From assembly GCF_009547075.1 (NCBI RefSeq), contig NZ_WIPH01000001.1:124001-188000 (forward strand): 64,000 bases of DNA, in the 5' to 3' direction. This DNA is from Gluconobacter aidae (lineage in GTDB: Bacteria; Pseudomonadota; Alphaproteobacteria; Acetobacterales; Acetobacteraceae). The notes beneath the pieces were generated by a model. The model was not told where the DNA came from. It made no database searches and saw only the letters and a program-made list of their open reading frames with translations. Shown here one piece after another: positions 1 to 8,900 of this stretch. The position numbers and the translations under genes were made by a program. How positions within the stretch are numbered: position 1 is the first letter of the stretch; every line of letters starts with the position of its first letter.

Positions 1-804
1 CCCGCTGGAACGGATGCCGGTCTTCTGACGCTCGTCAGCCTGTCCGATGGGCAGGATGTTTCGACGCATCTTCAGCACCGCATCGTACTGGAAGACGGCG
101 CGTCTCTGACACTGTATGATGTCAGCGCAGGTGAGGGGCGTTATATCGCCAATCCGCGTTTCGATATCGTCGTAGGCAAGGGAGCGACCCTGCGTCACGT
201 CAAGGTGCAGCGCGAAAGCCTGACCGGTACGCATCTCGCTATTGTCTCGGCCGATGTGGCGGAGAAGGGCGAATATGACAGCTTCACCCTGAACCAGGGC
301 AGCAGCCTTGCGCGTCACGAAGCTGTCGTGACACTGGGCGCGCCTCACGCCATGGCGCATGTGAATGGTGTGCAGATCGTTGACGGTCAGCGTCTGAACG
401 ACCTGACGTCCATGATCCATCATGCCGCCCCTGACGGCAGCTCGCGCCAGACCGTCAAGACGGTTCTGTCCGACGCCGGGCAGGGTGTTTTCCAGGGCAA
501 GATCCTTGTGGATCGCGTGGCCCAGAAAACCGACGGCTATCAGATGAACCAGGCGCTGCTGCTGTCCGAGCGGGCGCAGATCAACAGCAAGCCCGAGCTG
601 GAAATCTACGCCGATGACGTCAAGTGCAGCCACGGCGCCACTGTCGGCGCGCTTGATGACGAGCAGCTCTTCTATCTGCGTTCCCGTGGTATTGCGGAAG
701 CGGATGCGCGGGACATGCTTGTGCGTGCCTTCCTGATCGATGCGCTGGATCTGGTTTTCGATGAAGGTCTGCGTGATCTGCTGTTGCGGAGCATGATGTC
801 ATGA
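1..804 (+). CDS. sufD: Fe-S cluster assembly protein SufD (5' truncated by window edge)
   Basis: The reading frame is open from base 1 and shows only the C-terminal 267 residues; the N-terminus lies outside the window. The segment is a beta-helical SufB/SufD core (repeating short hydrophobic strands) ending in the family's conserved tail: CSHGATVGALDDEQLFYL, then a region with RGI and an A-rich helix. SufD joins SufB and SufC in the SufBC2D scaffold that builds Fe-S clusters in the cytoplasm. Its stop overlaps the sufS start by 4 bases, so translation is probably coupled. It is the first visible gene of a suf operon (sufD-sufS-sufT-A-type carrier); sufB and sufC are expected just upstream. 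Confidence 0.95.
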   Translation, partial: PAGTDAGLLTLVSLSDGQDVSTHLQHRIVLEDGASLTLYDVSAGEGRYIANPRFDIVVGKGATLRHVKVQRESLTGTHLAIVSADVAEKGEYDSFTLNQGSSLARHEAVVTLGAPHAMAHVNGVQIVDGQRLNDLTSMIHHAAPDGSSRQTVKTVLSDAGQGVFQGKILVDRVAQKTDGYQMNQALLLSERAQINSKPELEIYADDVKCSHGATVGALDDEQLFYLRSRGIAEADARDMLVRAFLIDALDLVFDEGLRDLLLRSMMS

Positions 805-2042
805 CCCTCGCTGACCGCCGTATCGGGATGGATATGTCGGAAATCCGCTCCCATTTCCCGATCCTGAACGAAACCGTTCATGGTCGGCCTCTGGTCTTTC
901 TCGACAGCGCGGCTTCGTCCCAGAAACCGGATGTCGTGATCGAGGCCATGCGGGACGCGGCGTATCACCAGTATGCCAATATCCATCGTGGTCTGCACTG
1001 GATGAGCGAGCGCACGACGGAAGCCTATGAGCGCGCCCGTCATGATGTGGCCCGTCTTCTGAATGCGCCCGATCATCGGGAAATCGTCTTCACCCGTAAC
1101 AGCACCGAGGCTATCAACTTGGTGGCCCATAGTTTTGGCAGCATGCTGAAGCCGGGGCAGGCGGTCCTGATTTCCGAGCTTGAGCATCACGCCAATATCG
1201 TGCCCTGGCTCATGCTGCGGGACCGTGCCGGCATCGAGTTGCGTGTCGCCCCCATCAATGACGCCGGCGATATCGATCTGGACGCTTACGAAGCGCTTCT
1301 TTCGGATGGCAGGGTGGCGCTTGTTGCCGTCACGCACATGTCCAATGTGCTTGGAACCATCACGCCGGCCAGGACATTGACGGAAATCGCCCACGCTTAC
1401 GGCGCGCGCATTCTGCTGGACGGCTCGCAGTCGGTGGTTCACCGCAAGATCGATGTGCAGGCCCTCGGAGCGGATTTCTTCACCTTCACCGGTCACAAGC
1501 TCTATGGCCCTACGGGGATCGGGGCGCTCTGGGGAAAGATGGAGCTGCTGGACATCATGCCGCCTTTCATGGGGGGCGGGGACATGATCAAGAACGTGTC
1601 TTTCGAGCGTGCTACCTGGGCGCATGTTCCGCACAAGTTCGAGGCCGGTACGCCCGCCATTCTGGAGACGATCGGCCTTGGGGCGGCTGTCCGCTTTGTG
1701 GAAGAGATCGGCTATGACGTCATTTCACGCCATGAAGCCGAGCTGACCGCTTATGCACTGGAAAAGATGCGCGGGATCAACAGTCTGCGCATTCTGGGCG
1801 AACCGGAAGAGCGCGGGGGCGTGATCTCCTTCGTCATGGACGGTGCGCACCCGCATGATCTGGCAACACTGCTGGATCAGCTTGGAATCGCCATCCGTGC
1901 CGGGCAGCATTGTGCCGAACCTCTGGTGCGTCGTCTTGGCGTTCATGCCACCGCGCGTGCCAGTTTTGGTATCTACACCACTACTGAAGAGATCGATGCG
2001 CTGATCCAAGGCCTTGAACGGGCCCGGATGATGCTCACATGA
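801..2042 (+). CDS. sufS: Cysteine desulfurase SufS
   Basis: A 413-residue PLP enzyme that takes sulfur from L-cysteine and passes persulfide sulfur to the SUF scaffold. Visible hallmarks: the PLP-binding Lys233 in TGHKLYGPTGIGALWGK, His130 of the ELEHHANIVPW motif, and the catalytic Cys371 in RAGQHCAEPL, followed by the group II C-terminus RASFGIYTT. Length is typical (E. coli SufS is 406). The start overlaps the sufD stop (ATGA-type overlap); Met10 or Met12 is a possible alternative start because homology begins near residue 13. Its own stop overlaps the next gene by 4 bases. Confidence 0.96.
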   Translation: MTLADRRIGMDMSEIRSHFPILNETVHGRPLVFLDSAASSQKPDVVIEAMRDAAYHQYANIHRGLHWMSERTTEAYERARHDVARLLNAPDHREIVFTRNSTEAINLVAHSFGSMLKPGQAVLISELEHHANIVPWLMLRDRAGIELRVAPINDAGDIDLDAYEALLSDGRVALVAVTHMSNVLGTITPARTLTEIAHAYGARILLDGSQSVVHRKIDVQALGADFFTFTGHKLYGPTGIGALWGKMELLDIMPPFMGGGDMIKNVSFERATWAHVPHKFEAGTPAILETIGLGAAVRFVEEIGYDVISRHEAELTAYALEKMRGINSLRILGEPEERGGVISFVMDGAHPHDLATLLDQLGIAIRAGQHCAEPLVRRLGVHATARASFGIYTTTEEIDALIQGLERARMMLT

Positions 2043-2407
2043 GTGAAGCCATGACCGATATCACAACCAGTGAAGACACAGCCACCGTTCCTGTGACGGG
2101 AACAGCGCCCGATCAGGAAGCGGTGATCGCGGCGATCGCGACGGTGTATGACCCGGAGATTCCGGTCAATATCTATGAACTCGGCCTGATCTACGCGATC
2201 GATCTGCATGATGACGGCCGTGTGCATATCGAGATGACGCTGACGGCGCCCAACTGTCCCAGTGCGCAGGAACTGCCGGAGATGGTGCGTGATGCTGTCT
2301 CCCATGTTCCGGGTGTCACCCAGGCCACGGTGGAAATCGTCTGGGATCCGCCCTGGGATATGAGCCGCATGAGCGACGATGCCCGTCTTGCCCTCAACAT
2401 GTTCTGA
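2039..2407 (+). CDS. sufT: SUF-associated MIP18/DUF59 family protein (SufT-like)
   Basis: A 122-residue protein whose DUF59 (MIP18) domain covers about residues 25-115. Diagnostic parts are TVYDPEIPVNIYELGLIY and the conserved Cys73 in TAPNCPSAQELP. Members of this family help Fe-S cluster maturation or delivery and are often encoded inside suf operons; the exact biochemical step is not settled. The first about 25 residues are a poorly conserved Thr/Val-rich tail. ATGA overlap with sufS shows it belongs to the same transcript. An alternative start is Met5. Confidence 0.9.
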   Translation: MSEAMTDITTSEDTATVPVTGTAPDQEAVIAAIATVYDPEIPVNIYELGLIYAIDLHDDGRVHIEMTLTAPNCPSAQELPEMVRDAVSHVPGVTQATVEIVWDPPWDMSRMSDDARLALNMF

Positions 2408-2423
2408 TCCGGAAAAAACTTTC

Positions 2424-2780
2424 ATGTCCGACGTCGCGACGCGCCGCCCGCTGCCTGCTCTCATGACCCTGTCCGATCAGGCGGCCAGGCGCCTGAAAGC
2501 TCTTTACGCAGGCTCCCATCAGGGCCAGCTCCTGCGTATCAGCGTGGGAACGCGCGGGTGCTCGGGACTGTCTTACGAAATGAACTTCGTGACGGCTCCG
2601 GAGCCGTCTGATGAGTGGGTCGAGGATCAGGGCGTGACCCTGCTGGTGGATCGCAAGGCGACCCTGTTCCTGACCGGTACTGTCATGGATTACGAGGTCA
2701 AGGACCTCGAATCCGGTTTTACGTTCAGGAATCCGAACGAGAAAGGTCGCTGCGGCTGCGGCGAGAGTTTTCACGTCTGA
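2424..2780 (+). CDS. sufA: A-type Fe-S carrier (SufA/IscA/HesB family)
   Basis: A 118-residue HesB-fold protein with the three cluster-binding cysteines of A-type carriers: Cys46 in TRGCSGLSY and Cys110/Cys112 in RCGCGESF. It accepts Fe-S clusters from the SUF scaffold and passes them to target enzymes. I chose the ATG at 2424, which gives a normal N-terminus; the frame is open back to 2379 inside the previous gene. It is the last gene of the suf operon. Its final 56 bases overlap the end of the convergent methyltransferase gene. Whether it is SufA, IscA or ErpA by orthology cannot be told from sequence alone. Confidence 0.9.
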   Translation: MSDVATRRPLPALMTLSDQAARRLKALYAGSHQGQLLRISVGTRGCSGLSYEMNFVTAPEPSDEWVEDQGVTLLVDRKATLFLTGTVMDYEVKDLESGFTFRNPNEKGRCGCGESFHV

Positions 2781-4050
2781 TCCGCTTCACGTCCCGTGAC
2801 AGCACGACCACGGCCTCGACTTCCGTGGACCACAGAAACTGGTCCACGATCGTCAGGCCGATGACCGAGAAACCTGCATTCCACAGAGCCTTGCCGTCTT
2901 TTTCAAGCGCGGCCGGATTACAGCTCACATAAACGATATCTGGCACGGCCGATTTCGCCAGAGGCATGGTCTGCGCGCCTGCGCCGGCATAGGGCGGGTC
3001 CAGAACCACGGCCCGCGTCGATTTCAGATCATGCGGCAGAAGCGGCTGACGCCCCAGGTCCCGATGAAACCCATCCACGCGGCGTCCGCCGGAGGCGGCC
3101 TTCAGGCAGTTTGCGGCCGCCAGATTGCCTTCATAGGCCATGACCCGGCCTTTTTCGGACATCGGAAAGGTCAGGGTGCCACATCCCGCAAACAGTTCGA
3201 CCGTTACGTCTTTTTTGTTGAGTGACGGCAATCCGTCCACAACAGCGGTGACAATGGCCTTCTCGGCATCAGCGGTCGCCTGAAGAAAGGCGGACGGGGG
3301 CGGGGAGACGATCACTCCACCAAAATCTTCCCGGACGGCTCCGGACTGGGCCACTGTTTCAATGCCCAGATCTTTCGGATCCTGCCAGGAAATCCGCGAC
3401 AGATCATGCTCGCGGGCAAAGGCCGCCAGCTTGATGTGGTCGGCACTCGTTAGTGGAGCAGGGGTCTGAAGCGTGAGGTCCGGTCCACTATCGAGCAGGT
3501 TGACCATCAGGCTTCCGCGGCCCGTCAGTGCGCCCAGACTTCCCAGAACCTCACGCAGAGGCTGCAGAAGTGCAAAAAGATCGGGATGCAGGACATGACA
3601 TTCCGTCATGTCCACCGGATCACCATTCCGGCGATGCAGTCCGATCACCACACCGCCCGGTACGCGCTGGACCGCAAAGTCCATGCGTCGCCGCGTCAGC
3701 GGCTTCGTCTGATACAGCGTAGCCGGAGGAAGATCCGTAAATCCTGCCGCCGTCAGGGCGCGCACGACGCGCTGCGCTTTCCAGTCCAGCAGAGCCGGAA
3801 GGGAAAGATGCTGTAATGCACAGCCTCCGCACTCACCAAACAGGCTGCACGGAGGCGTCACACGCTCGAGGGAAGGATGAACGATTTCGATCAGTTCAGG
3901 ATGGCCGGGAACAAGGCGGGCCCGAACGTCTTCACCGGGCAGTGCACCCGGAATAAAAACGCTCTGACCATCAACATGCGCAACGCCGTCGCCTGCCGCA
4001 CCCAGTCCTTCAATCCGGAGTTCTGCAACTCCGGTCAAGGTCTCATTCAT
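2725..4050 (-). CDS. 23S rRNA (uracil-C5)-methyltransferase, RlmD/RumA-like, with [4Fe-4S] site
   Basis: About 441 residues. An N-terminal TRAM-like domain (residues 1-60) is followed by the cluster cysteines of RumA-type enzymes, C68, C74 and C77 in CSLFGECGGC plus a fourth Cys in TECHVL. The C-terminal half is a SAM-dependent methyltransferase: FAGCGTLTFP (SAM loop), LDPPYAGAG, and the nucleophilic Cys in VYVSCNPAAL. It should methylate C5 of a uracil in 23S rRNA (or tRNA); which position is unknown. Start: ATG at 4050 overlaps the upstream helicase stop by 8 bases; ATGs at 4068 and 4071 are alternatives. The C-terminus continues about 20 Arg/Ser-rich residues past the family's usual end and overlaps sufA antisense. 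Confidence 0.88.
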   Translation of the reverse strand: MNETLTGVAELRIEGLGAAGDGVAHVDGQSVFIPGALPGEDVRARLVPGHPELIEIVHPSLERVTPPCSLFGECGGCALQHLSLPALLDWKAQRVVRALTAAGFTDLPPATLYQTKPLTRRRMDFAVQRVPGGVVIGLHRRNGDPVDMTECHVLHPDLFALLQPLREVLGSLGALTGRGSLMVNLLDSGPDLTLQTPAPLTSADHIKLAAFAREHDLSRISWQDPKDLGIETVAQSGAVREDFGGVIVSPPPSAFLQATADAEKAIVTAVVDGLPSLNKKDVTVELFAGCGTLTFPMSEKGRVMAYEGNLAAANCLKAASGGRRVDGFHRDLGRQPLLPHDLKSTRAVVLDPPYAGAGAQTMPLAKSAVPDIVYVSCNPAALEKDGKALWNAGFSVIGLTIVDQFLWSTEVEAVVVLSRDVKRIRRENSRRSRSDLSRSDS

Positions 4051-6358
4051 TACCGTAATGGCGCCCATCATGCTGAACAGGAGCGGCAGGATCGGGACTG
4101 TTGGAAACTGCGACTTTCTTACGGCGTGGAACCAGCATGAAAGCCGGCGTATCGCCCCCAAAGCCCATTTTCGGCCCATCGTTCTCGAAAGCGGGGGCCA
4201 GTTCAACTGACCGATGGCTGACCGGCACCTCGATCACTGCGAGAGAAGCCGTGGCGGCAGAAGGCGTCTGCTGAATGGTTTCGCTATCTTCGCGATCACC
4301 ACGATTGCGTTTGCGACCGCCACGGCGACGCTTGCGCGTGCGCGGGTCTCCTTCTTCCGTTCCATCCTGCGGAGCAGAAGGTGCTGTCTCGGCAGGCCGG
4401 CGTTCACCGTCTTCCGATGCCCAGTCAACGGTCGTGATGCCCTCAAGATCCGGACGGGCAATCACCTTGCCTGTCAGTGTCTCGATGGCTTCCAGCAGTC
4501 TGCGATCGCGTGGGGACGCCAGACTGAAGGCGTGGCCTTCGTTACCCGCACGACCGGTCCGTCCGATGCGATGCACATAATCTTCCGCGTTGAACGGCAG
4601 ATCATAGTTGAAGACATGCGACAGGCCGCCAATGTCGATTCCGCGCGCTGCCACATCCGAACAGACCAGAAACTTCAGATCCCCGGAGCGGAAACGCTCC
4701 AGCGTCGAGAAGCGCAGGGACTGGGCCAGATCTCCGTGAAGATGGCCGGCTTCGATGCCATGCTTGGTCAGATACTGCTGGATCATGTCCACATCGCGCT
4801 TGCGATTGCAGAACACGATTGCGCTCTGGACGTTCTCACGGCGCAGCAGCTTCTTGAGCGTGCGACGCTTCTCGTCCTCCGGCACGATGACCAGGGCTTC
4901 CTCGATCGTCGTGGCCACGGAAGACTGACGCGACACCGTGATTTCCACCGGGTGTCGGAGAAAAGCATCGGCCAGACGGCGGATTTCCGGCGCCATCGTG
5001 GCGGAGAAGAACAGGGTCTGGCGATGGGCGGGCAGCAGTGCCACGATTTTTTCGATATCGGGGATGAAACCCATGTCCAGCATGCGGTCGGCTTCGTCAA
5101 TCACGAGCGTGCTGGTCTGCGTGAGCAGCAGGCCACCACGTCCGAACAGATCGAGCAGACGACCCGGAGTCGCGATCAGAACATCCACGCCGCGGTTCAG
5201 CACGTCGCGCTGTTCGGCCATGCTCTCCCCACCGATCAGAAGCGCATGGGTCAGACGCAGATACTTGCCATAGAGCTTGAAGTTCTCGGCAACCTGCAAT
5301 GCCAGTTCACGCGTGGGTTCCAGAATCAGCGAGCGCGGCATCCGGGCCCGGGCACGTGAGCCAGCCAGCTTCTGGAGCATCGGCAGCGTGAAAGAGGCCG
5401 TCTTGCCGGTCCCGGTCTGGGCGACACCCAGAACATCATGGCCCTTCAGGACTTCGGGAATGGCCTGGGCCTGAATGGGAGTGGGGTGTTCGTAACCCAG
5501 CTCCTCGATGGCCCGCATGATCGGTTCGCCCAGTCCCAGATCGGCAAAGCGCGGCCTGTCGAAAACGTCTTTGGCAATCACGACAGTCTCAGCGACTGCC
5601 GGCGATTCAACGGGGTCCTCAACGACGGCGGGCGTTACAGCGGCTGCTTTGGTGCGGCGACGACGCGCAGGTTTTTCACTCTTCGTGGGCTCGGCCTGAA
5701 CGGCAGGGGTTTCTTCGGCAGCGGGTTCCGGAGCTTCCACGACAGGGGCGGAGGCCTTGCGACGGGACGGACGCGCCTTCTTTTCGACGGGTGCTTCTAC
5801 CGGGGCCTCTGCGGCTGCGACATCCACCTTGCGGGGACGGCCACGACGACGTGGCGCGGCAGGAGCTTCCGCTGTTTCTTTCGTTACGGCTTCAGCGGCG
5901 GGCTGTTCCACAACCGGCGTCTTGCGCGGACGGCCACGGCGTCTGGGAGCTGATTCGACCGTTTCCGTCACGGTTTCGGCTGCTTTTGTGGAGCGACGAC
6001 GACGCGGGGCAGGCGTGGCGGCAGCCGCCTCGGCAGGTTCGGTCACGGCTTCCGGTTCTGTAACAGCCTTCTTCCGGCGTCCTGTCGTTTTCGGCGCGGG
6101 GGCTTCGCTTTCAGTCGCGGATTCGGCTGCAGGTGTGGCCGCCTTGCGTGGCCGGCGTGCGGGAGCTTTCACTTCTGCTGTCTTTTCCGTCGCCAGAGCC
6201 GCAGCCTTCGTGAGGCGCGTACGCGGTACCTTGGCAGCAGGAGTTTCTGTTACCGGAGACGTTTCGCCTTTATCGGCAACCGTCGGGGAAGTTGCGGCTG
6301 CGGCAGCACGCGAAGCCGGGGGGCGTCCGCGCCTGGACGTGGCAGGCGTACGGGGCAT
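4043..6358 (-). CDS. DEAD-box RNA helicase (RhlE-like) with long basic N-terminal extension
   Basis: About 771 residues. The core (roughly 265-640) has all DEAD-box motifs: Q motif HPTPIQAQAIP, motif I AQTGTGKT, Ia PTRELALQ, Ib TPGRLLDL, II DEAD, III SAT, V ARGIDIG and VI HRIGRTGRAG. It unwinds RNA duplexes, probably in rRNA processing or cold adaptation; the adjacent overlapping rRNA methyltransferase supports a ribosome-related role. The first about 260 residues are a low-complexity Ala/Pro/Thr/Glu region with repeated AT-hook-like cores (RRGRP, RRRGRPRK), and the C-tail is basic (RKRRRGGRKRNRGD). The start is uncertain: ATG 6358 has no clear Shine-Dalgarno sequence; in-frame TTG codons at 6388 (preceded by GAGAG) and 6457 are alternatives. 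Confidence 0.93.
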   Translation of the reverse strand: MPRTPATSRRGRPPASRAAAAATSPTVADKGETSPVTETPAAKVPRTRLTKAAALATEKTAEVKAPARRPRKAATPAAESATESEAPAPKTTGRRKKAVTEPEAVTEPAEAAAATPAPRRRRSTKAAETVTETVESAPRRRGRPRKTPVVEQPAAEAVTKETAEAPAAPRRRGRPRKVDVAAAEAPVEAPVEKKARPSRRKASAPVVEAPEPAAEETPAVQAEPTKSEKPARRRRTKAAAVTPAVVEDPVESPAVAETVVIAKDVFDRPRFADLGLGEPIMRAIEELGYEHPTPIQAQAIPEVLKGHDVLGVAQTGTGKTASFTLPMLQKLAGSRARARMPRSLILEPTRELALQVAENFKLYGKYLRLTHALLIGGESMAEQRDVLNRGVDVLIATPGRLLDLFGRGGLLLTQTSTLVIDEADRMLDMGFIPDIEKIVALLPAHRQTLFFSATMAPEIRRLADAFLRHPVEITVSRQSSVATTIEEALVIVPEDEKRRTLKKLLRRENVQSAIVFCNRKRDVDMIQQYLTKHGIEAGHLHGDLAQSLRFSTLERFRSGDLKFLVCSDVAARGIDIGGLSHVFNYDLPFNAEDYVHRIGRTGRAGNEGHAFSLASPRDRRLLEAIETLTGKVIARPDLEGITTVDWASEDGERRPAETAPSAPQDGTEEGDPRTRKRRRGGRKRNRGDREDSETIQQTPSAATASLAVIEVPVSHRSVELAPAFENDGPKMGFGGDTPAFMLVPRRKKVAVSNSPDPAAPVQHDGRHYGNE

Positions 6359-6544
6359 GGAAGGACCGGAGGTCGTTTTCGCGCTCAAATGACTCTCGAG
6401 ACTCTCGTTGACGGCGCGCACCCGAATGGATGAGGGCCGGAGTTGAGGGCGGGGCAATTGCCCGCAGCTATAACTGGTGCGTTATCGGCAAATGATGGAA
6501 ATGGCAAGCGATACGGCCATAAAACAGACGTATCGCATACGATT

Positions 6545-6997
6545 TCAGATGCCGCGTGCCATTGAGGCGACAAGAATGGTCAGCACGCCAAGCCCTGCCA
6601 TCATGGCCGTGCGGCTGCGCAGGGTATCGAACAGGTCGGGTTGGGGGCGCATGGCGCGACGGGCCCGGCGGAAAGGGCCCTGGACGGTCAGGATGAAAAT
6701 GACCGCCATGGCGAGGCCCAGAAGCTGCATCGCATTGACGGGCCAGGGTACGGCGGCAAATCCGCCTTCATGGAAAACCAGCCCCCAGCCGCTCAGCAGC
6801 GAGAACGGCACCACCTGGTACAGACCCCGGAAAAAGCGCGTGTATCCCTGCAACAGAACGGAGTTGCGTGGTCCCGGATCCAGTAGCCCGACCGTGGAGC
6901 GGACAACGAGCGTCGAATAGATCGAGCCGCCGACCCAGTAGGTCATGCACAGCAGATGGATTGCGAGCACGAGGCTCCAGATGATCGACCCTGTCAT
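6545..6997 (-). CDS. CopD-like integral membrane protein
   Basis: A 150-residue protein with about four hydrophobic transmembrane stretches (near residues 5-30, 55-75, 85-110 and 130-148). The first helix carries AIHLLCMTYWVGGSIY, resembling the H-x-W-V-G-G signature of the CopD/HemJ-like membrane superfamily. A basic cytoplasmic loop (RRARRAMRP) lies between helices 3 and 4. Function is not known; CopD relatives are linked to copper or heme handling, but that cannot be claimed here. It is divergent from the NAD(P)HX repair gene across 193 bases. Confidence 0.65.
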   Translation of the reverse strand: MTGSIIWSLVLAIHLLCMTYWVGGSIYSTLVVRSTVGLLDPGPRNSVLLQGYTRFFRGLYQVVPFSLLSGWGLVFHEGGFAAVPWPVNAMQLLGLAMAVIFILTVQGPFRRARRAMRPQPDLFDTLRSRTAMMAGLGVLTILVASMARGI

Positions 6998-7190
6998 TGA
7001 TCCTCGTCATGGTTGAAAATGGAAAAAAGGGGGAAGAACATTCCCAAAGCAATTCCCTGAATACCTGACTCGCCCCCATCCGCGCCAGAGGGAAGAGAGA
7101 TCGGGGAAGGCGGAATTGAGGAAGTCCGAAAGAGGCAACGCAACAGCCGGTCATGCTTGCCGTCATGAGCCCAGCAGGAGAACGCCCGAG

Positions 7191-8687
7191 ATGTCCAGCC
7201 CTGAAATATCCTGTTCTACGTTCCGCGATCCTTTCACGCTGCTGCTTCCCGAGGAGAGCGACCGCATGGATCGTGCGGCCGCAGCCCTCCTCCCATCCAC
7301 GCGCCTGATGGAAAATGCCGGATGGGCCGTGGCGCGGGTCATCCGTAACCGTTTTTCGCCGCGTCGTGTCACGGTTGCCTGTGGGCCGGGAAACAACGGT
7401 GGGGACGGTTATGTCGTGGCCCGCAATCTCGCGCGCTGGGGATGGTCTGTCCGCGTTGCCGCGCTCGCGGCACCAAAACCCGGAACGCCCGCCGCTGAAA
7501 TGGCTGCCTGCTGGACCGGTCCCATGGTGCCGTTCACGGCTGAGGAACTGGCGAAGGCCGATCTGGTCGTGGATGCGGTTTTCGGTTCGGGACTGAAGCG
7601 TCCTGTTGCGGATGACGTGGCGGCTGTTCTTGCGGCCGCCCGGGAGATCGTTGCCATCGACATGCCGAGCGGTGTGGCCGGAGCGTCGGGTGAAATCCTT
7701 GGCAAGGCCCGGGCCTGTGCGCTTACGGTCACCTTTGTCCGTCCGCGTCCCGGGCATGTCCTGCAACCCGGCGCCGGTCTGTGCGGCGAGGTGATCTGCG
7801 CAGATATCGGCATGCCCGATGCGGCATGGGAGGGCATCGTGCCGCTGGTGAAGCATAACGAACCCGGACTGTGGAGCCTGCCGGTCTCGGGTGAGGGGGA
7901 CTATAAATACCGCCGTGGTGTCGTCAGTCTGTGTGGTGGGGCTGAAATGCCTGGCGCGACCCGGCTCTCGGCTCGCGGGGCGCGCCGCAGCGGAGCCGGT
8001 CTTGTGCGGATCTCGGCGGGCGAGGGAGCTCCGGCCTACCGACTCGGCGATCCCGGTCTGATCGTGGACGACGCTCCGCTTTCCGAACTTCTGGACGATG
8101 TGCGCCGCAAGGTCTGGATATGTGGTCCCGGTCTGACTGAGGATGAAGTTGCTGCGACCCTTCCGCAGCTTCTCAAGGCTGACCGGATCGTACTGGCGGA
8201 TGCCGGTGCGCTGGCGTGGGGATCGCGGGATCTGGGGCGGCTGAAAGGGGTCGCAGCCGTCACGCCCCATATCGGAGAGTTCCGCAAACTCTTCGGGCCC
8301 GTTGAAGGCAGCCGTCTGGATGCCGCGCTGGCGGCTGCAAAGCGCATCAACGCTGTTGTGGTCATGAAGGGGCCTGACACGATCATCGCCGCTCCGGATG
8401 GTCGTCTTGCCATCAATACGCATGCGTCGTCCGCCCTGGCGACGGCGGGTTCGGGGGATACCCTCACGGGTGTGATCGCAGCCCTGCTGGCGGCGGGGAT
8501 GGACGTCTGGGAAGGCTGCTGCGCGGGCGTCTGGCTGCACGGGGAAGCTGGAATCAAGGCCGGAGAAGCTCATGGCGGCTGGCCTCTGGCTGAGGATCTG
8601 GATCTGCCTCTGGGGCCGGCACGGGCGGCCGCCACGCGTCTGGCGCGGGAGGCAGGAGACAAAAAGGCGACCGGCTCCCTGTTGTGA
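7191..8687 (+). CDS. nnrDE: Bifunctional NAD(P)H-hydrate epimerase / ADP-dependent dehydratase
   Basis: A 498-residue YjeF_N plus carbohydrate-kinase-like fusion that repairs hydrated NAD(P)H. The N-terminal epimerase part has GPGNNGGDGYVVARNLARWG and VDAVFGSGLKRPV. The C-terminal dehydratase part has TPHIGEFRKLF, VVVMKGPDTII and the ATP-site motif TAGSGDTLTGVIAALLAAG. The loop usually written IPSGV-D appears here as MPSGVAG. ATG at 7191 is preferred: AGGAG lies about 12 bases upstream, and the frame is open back to 7116 without homology. It is followed within 70 bases by a tRNA-Leu gene. Confidence 0.93.
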   Translation: MSSPEISCSTFRDPFTLLLPEESDRMDRAAAALLPSTRLMENAGWAVARVIRNRFSPRRVTVACGPGNNGGDGYVVARNLARWGWSVRVAALAAPKPGTPAAEMAACWTGPMVPFTAEELAKADLVVDAVFGSGLKRPVADDVAAVLAAAREIVAIDMPSGVAGASGEILGKARACALTVTFVRPRPGHVLQPGAGLCGEVICADIGMPDAAWEGIVPLVKHNEPGLWSLPVSGEGDYKYRRGVVSLCGGAEMPGATRLSARGARRSGAGLVRISAGEGAPAYRLGDPGLIVDDAPLSELLDDVRRKVWICGPGLTEDEVAATLPQLLKADRIVLADAGALAWGSRDLGRLKGVAAVTPHIGEFRKLFGPVEGSRLDAALAAAKRINAVVVMKGPDTIIAAPDGRLAINTHASSALATAGSGDTLTGVIAALLAAGMDVWEGCCAGVWLHGEAGIKAGEAHGGWPLAEDLDLPLGPARAAATRLAREAGDKKATGSLL

Positions 8688-8755
8688 AGTCGCGTTTCAT
8701 GCGCTAAAGGCCGCGCTTCCGAGGTTCGGTGACACGAGCCTGGAAGCCGAGCGCC

Positions 8756-8840
<85 letters not shown>

Positions 8841-8900
8841 AGCCCGGCTTCCCGAGAAAGAGATTTGACCAACCTACCGACCGAGAGGATCGCCTGGCTC

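Noticed and set aside
5600-6358. Repetitive DNA in the helicase gene as a possible CRISPR or tandem repeat array
   Set aside because: The repeats are irregular, in frame, and encode low-complexity protein with RGRP motifs; no regular spacers.
6768-8573. 601-codon minus-strand open frame over nnrDE
   Set aside because: Antisense shadow of a real gene; composition is Arg/His-rich as expected for a shadow frame.
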